A stretch of DNA of 64,000 nt, from NCBI GenBank assembly GCA_048013815.1, contig CM106586.1, positions 4,092,001-4,156,000 of the forward strand, read 5' to 3'. The position numbers and the translations under genes are program-made. The notes under the pieces were generated by a model that was given only the letters and a program-made list of their open reading frames with translations, did not search any database and was not told the DNA's origin. Numbering within the stretch: the first letter of the stretch is position 1; every line of letters begins with the position of its first letter. The stretch comes from Setoptus koraiensis. Its lineage: Eukaryota; Arthropoda. Of this stretch, positions 59,501 through 64,000 are shown piece after piece.

Positions 59501-60035
59501 ACCAATTCGATCTAGAGTTGTTATTTTCATTGTTGTTAAGCTCATTCTGGGAGGATTTGACAGCGTTAATAGTAGACGAGTCGCTAATTTTCGGGCCGCT
59601 AAAATTTTTTTCGTATTCAATCGATCTCTGAGTTTCTGGTATACAACTATCAGGACCAGGTTGATCACAGATTGATTTGTGATTTTCTGCAATTTGAACT
59701 CCGGGCAACTCTTCTTGTATGGCACTTGAAGTTTTTGCTGACTTGCATGAATTTTTGGCGTTATTGTCTTTAATGACTTCAAGAGTTTCCGAATGTTCAC
59801 CTTGAACTTGAAACCTTCCAAGATTATCATCTCCCTCTTGACTTGACTCACCAACACAAGATGGACACTTTACACAGATTGATTCAATTTGAAATATATT
59901 TAAATTGTGGCTGGATTTTGTGTTAGTGTTAGCTGGACTTGCTGTAGGAATTCGATGGCTCGCAGAGAGGGTATGCCCACAACACGGTGAACACAAGTTC
60001 AATCCCATCTCTCTTGTTTCTTGTTGTTCCTCCAT
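49620..60035 (-). CDS. ARL13B: ARL13B-like small GTPase, four exons
   Basis: Exons (in order, minus): 60035-59183, 50567-50273, 50117-50012, 49871-49620. All junctions have GT..AG and the phases match (1, 2, 0), giving 501 residues. ARL13B is a ciliary-membrane GTPase that acts as exchange factor for ARL3. Seen here: P-loop GLSDSGKTS (269-277), switch region ATVSC, a DxxG equivalent that reads ELGPT, GLMFVVDSND, NKQD (387-390), SAIS (422-425), then SGYNWLVSFIIRNYLKLGRRV matching the helix after the ARL13 GTPase fold. As in human ARL13B, the catalytic Gln is absent. A ~245-residue Ser/Asn-rich extension precedes the P-loop. The internal ATG at 60006-60008 gives MGLNLCSPCCG, a plausible lipid-modified start. 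The long coiled-coil and proline-rich tail of ARL13B is missing or lies in an unfound exon; a GTATGC follows at the stop codon. Confidence 0.78.
52051..52120 (+). repeat. CA dinucleotide microsatellite
   Basis: About 35 CA units with one CG interruption. Confidence 0.96.
53552..53618 (+). repeat. CAA/CAG triplet repeat
   Basis: Interrupted CAACAACAG units near the boundary where GC-rich sequence gives way to AT-rich sequence. Confidence 0.9.
53820..56738. other. AT-rich upstream region of the nested gene
   Basis: About 2.9 kb with no coding frame of substance. It holds ATT/TAA-rich runs (54335-54400, 54590-54650) and a possible short leader intron (55165-55224). The promoter and 5' UTR of the nested two-membrane-segment gene should lie here. 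Confidence 0.5.
55165..55224 (+). other. Possible 60-bp leader intron of the nested gene
   Basis: TTAG|GTGAGTATC at the left and TTATTTATTGTAG|ACATGG at the right give near-consensus splice sites, with a pyrimidine/T-rich end and a size like other introns here (98-155 bp). No coding frame crosses it, so if real it joins untranslated exons. About 1.5 kb of unannotated leader would remain, so a second intron is also possible. Confidence 0.3.
56739..58990 (+). CDS. Two-pass membrane protein with PPxY tail, unidentified (nested in ARL13B intron)
   Basis: Two exons (56739-58051 and 58150-58990) with CAG|GTAAGT and TTACAG|A junctions join in frame to give 717 residues. The ATG at 56739 is the first in the frame; a TAA lies upstream at 56679. 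Residues 1-110 are polar. Two hydrophobic segments follow at about 115-137 (ICYSYMLAAISSIMVVVGIYL) and 141-163 (LYLSLAGLMLVALGSCLYCIG). Next comes a basic stop-transfer NRKARRKLRL, then ~540 polar, Ser/Asn-rich residues. The protein ends LPPSYESLMGQPSDP, with PPSY at 704-707, a typical ligand of WW domains such as those of NEDD4-type ubiquitin ligases. The hairpin-plus-long-tail plan and the PSYESL ending resemble TMEM51-type proteins, but I cannot assign the family. Both ends probably face the cytosol. Confidence 0.75.
59132..59137 (+). terminator. Polyadenylation signal of the nested gene (AATAAA)
   Basis: Canonical hexamer about 140 bp after the stop of the nested gene and only ~45 bp from the donor site of the host ARL13B intron on the other strand. 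Confidence 0.5.
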
Positions 60036-62362
60036 CGACAAAAAACAATGGGCGATGTAGGCTATTTATGTAGCATTATGATCAGACTAGAAGTTGTGTG
60101 AATGCATCACTTTCAATGTAATGAATAGTGAGTTGATATTTCAGAGATTATAACGATAGGCTGAACTTGCAGGAGCCCCAGCACGCACTAGTCGTTGACC
60201 AGAAAATAGTTTCAACTTTTGTTCAATGAACGTTTCAGTTGAACTTATAATGCGTGTGTCTATCTAAAGCCTCGCATTCGTTGGTGCATGATCGCAACTA
60301 CTTGTTAGATGAGGTCGTGTTGCGTTCAGTGAGAGATTACGTAACATAGCAACAGTGAAAATTGGAACAGGACAAGTCACACACACAAGCCAACCTAACA
60401 CGTGACTCCTGTGGCGAGGGCCAACCTCTTGTTTTGCGACATAGCGCTCAACTTTTACGCATGGAGAAGAATACACGATCTAGAAAAAGAGGCCAATGTT
60501 GCGAAAGTGCAGGAACTGTGCATGTGCAGTTATGTTGAGCCATTATGCAAAAAGAACTCACCTGCAAACATACCTTCTCTTGTGTCGTGCCGTAAAGCGA
60601 AAAGTAAACACCCCGGGCAGCGACGGTAATGCGTTGGAGTAAGTAAGCGGATCGCCACGAATTAAGGTTGAAGATACAGTAGGCGTTCAGAATGAATGTA
60701 TATACTGAGAAGTGAGCAAATGCCGAATCTAAGGCACAGACAAATTTGCCTTTTTCAAAACAAACAAGTGAGCCCGTGCCCAACAATTAACAACGTACGC
60801 CGATTATTGTTGACAATGTTCGAGAAATCATGCTCATTGCAAAGGCTCTGAATTATCCGCCGATACAACTGTGTCTTGTCTAGGCGACACGAAGGATGTG
60901 TCTCATTTTCGCTGGATAAAACGAAGAAATCCAACCATTTGACAGGGACAGGTGCATGGCGTAGTTCAACAGACCTACACCAGACGGCGTGCCACACCCC
61001 CGATACTTGAGGTGCCACGCCCTCTTTTTCCAAAATTTTTCCCGTCTCACATCTTGTCAGTGTTGCAGTGGTAACATTAACAACCGTAAACCCATGGTGT
61101 CACCAACTGTCATGTCCGGCCACTTCCGACCGAAACTAGCTGAAAAAGTCGAAACTGCCACTTTCAGCAACTTACGTCCATGATAGAAACGAGGATACAA
61201 GAAAAGAGGCCAGACGCTCTCTCGTGTGTTGATTTCATTTTTGTGCTGCCAACAAAGCCATACTCTGCAATGGGACAATCACTGTTATTATTTGCCTCTC
61301 GCTCCGGGTCCCTAGGAATGTTATTATCTTTATAATTTCGAGATTATCGGCATGATAATAGTCTTGGACAGCTCTTCATGATTTGTGGTTGGATGAGGAT
61401 GATGCGACACAACCGCTAAGCGCCGAACAGTCTCCCCGAGTGTGGAATGCGATTCTCTGGGAACGGCCTCCGGCCTGGGCCGCTCGCTGGATTTTATTCG
61501 GGCACTTGATAAATCAGGTTCATGGCAGACAGTGTTGATCTTCTATTTTTTTTTTTTTTTTCCTGCTTCAAAAAAAAATATACGAATAATGTAGGCAACG
61601 ATAGATAAGTTGATAAGTCCAATCGCATGTGGCCAGGATGGCTGATCAAAGTGCCCATCGATCGTGTGTATATGTGCAGTACGAATTTCATCCGCCAGGT
61701 CGCGACCTTAATTGGTGAGTGCAGATTACAATGCACTTTGTTGATGATGCCAACACTAGGGGAGGGAGGGAGGGAGAGAGAGAGATCGCTCGATCGGGGG
61801 TGCACAGAATTGAGTTGCAAGTTGCTGCGCCAAACAAGTTTTCTTACAGTGGAAAGAAAAGGGCGGAAAATTGAATATGCACTGAGCAAGTTGCAGGGGA
61901 AAAACTGTGAACGGAGCAGACAAAAGAGAGCGAGAGAGAACAGCGGACAAAAGTGGGCGAAGAGTTGGGCGCGCACACCGCCATACTGTGTGACCATTTT
62001 ACAATGGCCCTACAACTGGTTCAGCAAACATCCGACAGGGCCGCGCTACTGGCTCCCTTCATACGCGCAGAGAAAGCTACGGGCGCCGCCCTCTCGGCGG
62101 CGAATCAAACTGACAGTGGGTCACTGAAAATAGCGCACACAGTACACGTACGCTCGAGCACACTAGCGCACATTGTAGGCTCTGCGATGTGCAGCGACTG
62201 AATAAAAAGAGAGAAGGGTGTGTACGCTTTTGGCCAAACGCAGACACACCTATCAGTGTATTATTATTATTGTATTATTATTATTTTTTATTTTTGCCTT
62301 AAATTAAAGATCTTATTAATATCATCATCATTCGGCATTATTGGACGGCAAAAGGATGAAGC
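60036..62362. other. Divergent intergenic region between ARL13B and the KLF-like gene
   Basis: About 2.3 kb expected to hold both promoters. It includes a T16-type homopolymer (61545-61561) with an A9 run nearby, a GGGA/GAGA stretch (61758-61786) and ATT-type repeats (62260-62300). Short frames show no recognisable domain. Confidence 0.55.
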
Positions 62363-63039
62363 ATGGATGGTAATAACGGAAACAATAATAATAACGGTAG
62401 CGGTGGTCAAAGATTGCAGAAGTATGTTTGTGATTTTGAAGGTTGCAATAAATCATATGGGAAACGCTCTCACTTGACATGCCATTGGAGAACTCATACG
62501 GGTAAGTCAGTTTTTTTTCTTTCTACTCAAGACACTATCGACAATCTCATCTATGTATGGCACTAATTTTGATTTTATATATATATATATATTTCTTTAA
62601 TCACTTAGGTGAAAGACCATTTGAGTGCCATTGTGGTAAGAGGTTTACTCGATCCGATGAATTAGCACGCCATTTCAGAACTCACACAGGAGAAAAAAAA
62701 TTTGCTTGCCCCTATTGCCCTAAAAGATTTATGCGTAGTGATCACCTTACTAAACATGCCAAAAGGCATCCTGAATTCTCTCAAAATGAATTTATGAGCG
62801 CTAGAAAAAGGCAATCAAACGACGTAATAGATTGCGACTCTATGCTGCATCAAGTGCAAGTTCAGATCACCCCACAACAACCGCCTCAGAAGAGCAAGAT
62901 TTTCTTGCCTACCAACGATTCAAATCTTAAGCACGAATTGTCTGCGACATCGCTTTTGGCTTGGTCTCCTAAAACCTATTCCAATAATAGCAAAAAAACA
63001 TCATCGTCTTTGGAGGCTTCTGTACCTATCACCAGTTGA
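62363..63039 (+). CDS. KLF/Sp-like zinc-finger transcription factor, two exons
   Basis: Exons 62363-62501 and 62609-63039 join at CATACGG|GTAAGT and CACTTAG|GT within the HTGERP linker, giving 189 residues. An in-frame TGA six bases before the ATG fixes the start. Three fingers are at residues 21-100. Finger 1 (CDFEGC...H41...H45) is normal. Finger 2 reads [21 protein letters not shown], with C53-x1-C55 instead of C-x4-C. Finger 3 (C80-x2-C83...H96...H100) is normal. The base-contacting helices KRSHL, RSDELAR and RSDHLTK are those of Sp/KLF factors, which bind GC and CACCC boxes, and KLF9/13-type endings ([13 protein letters not shown]) look closest. Fingers sit at the N terminus and a ~90-residue polar tail follows, an unusual order for KLFs. 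The 3' end overlaps CIAO3 by 11 bp. The three-residue loss in finger 2 could weaken zinc binding. Confidence 0.85.
62502..62608 (+). other. 107-bp intron of the KLF-like gene
   Basis: Donor GTAAGT and acceptor TTAATCACTTAG. It includes a TA repeat (62577-62591). Confidence 0.8.
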
Positions 63040-64000
63040 CTAATAGATTCTGTGATTTAGGTATCGAGTGGAAGTTGGTGTATAAATGTCTATCAGTTAA
63101 ATCATTAAAAAGTCCCAAATCATGATAAATATCGCTCGTCTTCTGATAATCCACTGTTAATTGTTTCACACCGTCATATAAGCTCTGGGCTGTCCGCAGA
63201 AGGTCTTTATCTACGTTTATTTGTGTACGTGATTGAGCTCCACCATTTATACAGCCTGATGGGCATGCCATCACCTCAACGTAGTCGTATTTCAAACCAT
63301 TTCGTTTGAACCTCTGAACGAGAGTCTGTATATTCCTGAATCCGTTGACGACAGCAAATCTAAGAAGAGGTTTCTCGGACGCTGACTGAGAATTGAATAA
63401 TTCCAACTCAACAAAGTCGCTGTTTCGACAAATAGTGCGTCTGATGTCAGGTATAACGTCAGGAAATAGTATTTGAGCTGCACAAGTTAGTATATTTTGT
63501 GCGTAACCACCCGAGCTTGATCCCGGGTGAGATGTTAATGATGACATTTCTTTCAGTAAGGCCAGAGGATGGGGGAGAGTGTCAAGTTTTCTTCTATTTA
63601 GGCTCATCAATGTCACCTCTTCTCTTTCCATTATTGATTCTATTTCGATAGGAGTAAGGACTAGATCCACATCTTTAGATCCATCTTGAGAATCTTGGAA
63701 ATCTTCTCTAGATGCCTCGAGCTTTTTATCAAAGCAAGGCATGATCGTTACGTGATAAATCTTCTTCGCATTAGTAATTATTTGGTCTGGCATGGGCAAA
63801 CGTTTGAGGAGGCTGGCCATAATTTGTTGAGGGCTTTTAACACGGCTCAATTTTGGAATAAGCAGCTCACCATGAGTCTTCTCCACATAACAGACCCAAC
63901 CAGGACAGGTAGAGTTAAGAACTGGCAGGTTGTTTTCTTTGAATTTATCAACAAATTCTCTAGTCGACTCTAATAGACTTATGTGTCGAGCTAGATTTAT
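63029..64000 (-). CDS. CIAO3: CIAO3 / NARFL (cytosolic Fe-S assembly, iron-hydrogenase-like), 5' part beyond window
   Basis: The frame is open from the right edge of the window to the TGA at 63029-63031: 323 C-terminal residues of a protein that is about 470-480 long in its family. CIAO3 (yeast Nar1) passes [4Fe-4S] clusters from the cytosolic scaffold to the CIA targeting complex. Visible: [73 protein letters not shown] and [16 protein letters not shown]. The four cysteines of the C-terminal cluster site are present (TCPG, MPC, CPSGC). The protein ends in Trp (LLVNW), as in animal CIAO3. The N-terminal cluster site lies outside the window. No intron is seen in this part. Its stop overlaps the KLF-like gene's last codons. 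Confidence 0.96.
   Translation of the reverse strand: MNLARHISLLESTREFVDKFKENNLPVLNSTCPGWVCYVEKTHGELLIPKLSRVKSPQQIMASLLKRLPMPDQIITNAKKIYHVTIMPCFDKKLEASREDFQDSQDGSKDVDLVLTPIEIESIMEREEVTLMSLNRRKLDTLPHPLALLKEMSSLTSHPGSSSGGYAQNILTCAAQILFPDVIPDIRRTICRNSDFVELELFNSQSASEKPLLRFAVVNGFRNIQTLVQRFKRNGLKYDYVEVMACPSGCINGGAQSRTQINVDKDLLRTAQSLYDGVKQLTVDYQKTSDIYHDLGLFNDLTDRHLYTNFHSIPKSQNLLVNW

Overview
The window is animal nuclear DNA, most likely from an arthropod. It shows spliced genes with GT..AG introns, AATAAA polyadenylation signals, no operons, and metazoan proteins: eIF1, a YTHDF m6A reader, CDK7, an ARL13B-type GTPase, a KLF/Sp-type zinc-finger factor and CIAO3/NARFL. Short introns (about 60-155 bp), long triplet repeats and asparagine/glutamine-rich proteins recall insects or mites. 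I cannot fix the order or species from sequence alone.

Layout. (1) 1-9.2 kb is AT-rich and gene-dense. eIF1 (minus) and a YTHDF gene (plus) diverge from a nearly perfect inverted repeat with ~0.68 kb arms that ends 10-20 bp from both start codons. CDK7 (minus) converges on YTHDF. (2) 9.2-46.5 kb is about 37 kb with no gene I can support. Beyond ~12.5 kb it is GC-richer and crowded with triplet repeats, minisatellites with 7-22 bp units, perfect palindromes and clusters of the hexamer TGACAG/CTGTCA. It may be a cis-regulatory domain, but no direct evidence proves this. (3) 46.5-48.1 kb holds one intronless minus-strand reading frame of 520 codons. It is low in complexity, with an Sp/NET-like motif near its start and a Cys-rich end. 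(4) 49.6-60.0 kb is an ARL13B-like gene (minus) that I reconstructed from four phase-compatible exons. Its 8.6 kb first intron contains, on the opposite strand, a two-exon gene for a 717-residue protein with two membrane segments and a PPxY tail. (5) 60-64 kb is AT-rich and compact again. A small three-finger KLF/Sp-like gene (plus) runs tail-to-tail into CIAO3 (minus, cut by the window edge), and their coding regions overlap by 11 bp.

The recognised genes are mostly housekeeping: start-site selection (eIF1), mRNA fate (YTHDF), transcription and cell cycle (CDK7), ciliary signalling (ARL13B) and Fe-S protein assembly (CIAO3). They do not form one pathway. The most unusual structures are the inverted repeat that gives two divergent genes the same upstream sequence, the antisense nested gene in ARL13B, the KLF finger with abnormal cysteine spacing, and the coding overlap at the KLF/CIAO3 junction. 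Exon joins and functions are inferred from reading frame, splice consensus and remembered family motifs. No database search or transcript data were available.
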